From Gryllotalpicola ginsengisoli DSM 22003 (lineage in GTDB: Bacteria; Actinomycetota; Actinomycetes; Actinomycetales; Microbacteriaceae), in NCBI RefSeq assembly GCF_000419445.1, contig NZ_AULK01000002.1:62001-126000 (forward strand): a stretch of DNA of 64,000 nucleotides, given 5' to 3'. A model generated the notes under the pieces. That model ran no database searches. It had not been told where the DNA came from and saw only the letters and a program-made list of their open reading frames with translations. Below are positions 63,692 through 64,000 of this stretch, piece after piece. How positions within the stretch are numbered: position 1 is the first letter of the stretch; the number at the start of each line of letters is the position of its first letter. The translations under genes were made by a program, and so were the position numbers.

Positions 63692-64000
63692 GTGAGCATC
63701 GAGCCGTTCGACGCCGTCGACCTGATCCGTGCCAAGCGCGACGGGGGCGCGCTGTCGACGCCGCAGATCCGGTGGCTCGTCGACGCGTACACGCGAGGTT
63801 ACGTCGCCGACGCGCAGATGTCGGCGCTGGCGATGGCCATCCTGCTGAACGGGATGACGCGTGAGGAGATCCGCGACCTGACGCTCGCGATGGTCGCCTC
63901 CGGCGAGCGGCTCGACTTCTCGGCGCTCGGCAAGCCGACGGTCGACAAGCACTCGACCGGGGGCGTGGGCGACAAGATCACGCTGCCGCTGATGCCGCTG
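63692..64000 (+). CDS. deoA: thymidine phosphorylase (N-terminal part, runs off the right edge)
   Basis: The first 103 residues are visible: DLIRAKRDGGAL, MTREEIRDLTLAM and KHSTGGVGDKITLPL, the phosphate-binding signature of the family. GTG start with GAAAGG 7 bases before it. Cleaves thymidine or uridine; it extends the nucleoside salvage run. Confidence 0.93.
   Translation, partial: MSIEPFDAVDLIRAKRDGGALSTPQIRWLVDAYTRGYVADAQMSALAMAILLNGMTREEIRDLTLAMVASGERLDFSALGKPTVDKHSTGGVGDKITLPLMPL

Overview
The window is about 70% GC, dense (no gene-free stretch above 300 bp), and rich in ATGA/GTGA stop-start overlaps and GTG starts. Together with the recurrent octamer ACGGATGC/GCATCCGT, actinobacterial protein types and leaderless starts preceded by TANNNT, this points to an actinomycete, probably Microbacteriaceae (Leifsonia/Agromyces/Microbacterium-like). 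Genus is inference. No tRNA, rRNA, CRISPR array, transposase or phage gene was seen.

Left part (1-30504) is catabolic. A plus-strand group (nicotinamidase end, semialdehyde dehydrogenase, ProA-like enzyme; 1-3346) converges on a minus-strand hydroxyproline operon (8372-3384): three D-hydroxyproline dehydrogenase subunits, a dihydrodipicolinate-synthase-family deaminase and a 4-hydroxyproline epimerase. A GntR gene (9133-8444) separates this operon from a plus-strand operon (9313-18095) with a GH127 beta-L-arabinofuranosidase-like enzyme, an oligopeptide ABC importer and a Xaa-Pro aminopeptidase-like peptidase. The same two-box element (CGTAACACC, 15 bp, GTGACATATTAC) precedes both operons in mirror orientation. 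I infer one system for taking up and degrading arabinosylated hydroxyproline peptides from plant cell walls (extensin-type glycoproteins).

A second catabolic block (18092-30504) is divergent from about 27350-27606. To the left run a second oligopeptide importer, an isochorismatase-like hydrolase without the usual Cys, two DAO-family flavoenzymes and a D-2-hydroxyacid dehydrogenase. To the right run a 2-hydroxyacid-oxidase homologue lacking the catalytic His, an XRE-cupin regulator and another DAO-family flavoenzyme. Repeated TGTCCAGTA boxes sit between. Substrate unknown.

The rest is mostly housekeeping: NUDIX, a DrrA-type ABC exporter with two permeases, cold-shock protein, desaturase, ABC exporter, MFS carrier (30515-38629); small membrane and SRPBCC/YCII proteins (38844-41024); riboflavin operon ribD-ribE-ribBA-ribH behind an FMN riboswitch, with a PnuC/RibM-type transporter divergent (41090-45621); HAD, GNAT, a LuxR remnant, trpS, xth, YihY (45593-50237); sdhCDAB (50379-53874); corA, glycosyltransferase and manC (54010-57600); and a nucleoside uptake/salvage run of lipoprotein, ABC ATPase, two permeases, cdd and the start of deoA (57787-64000).
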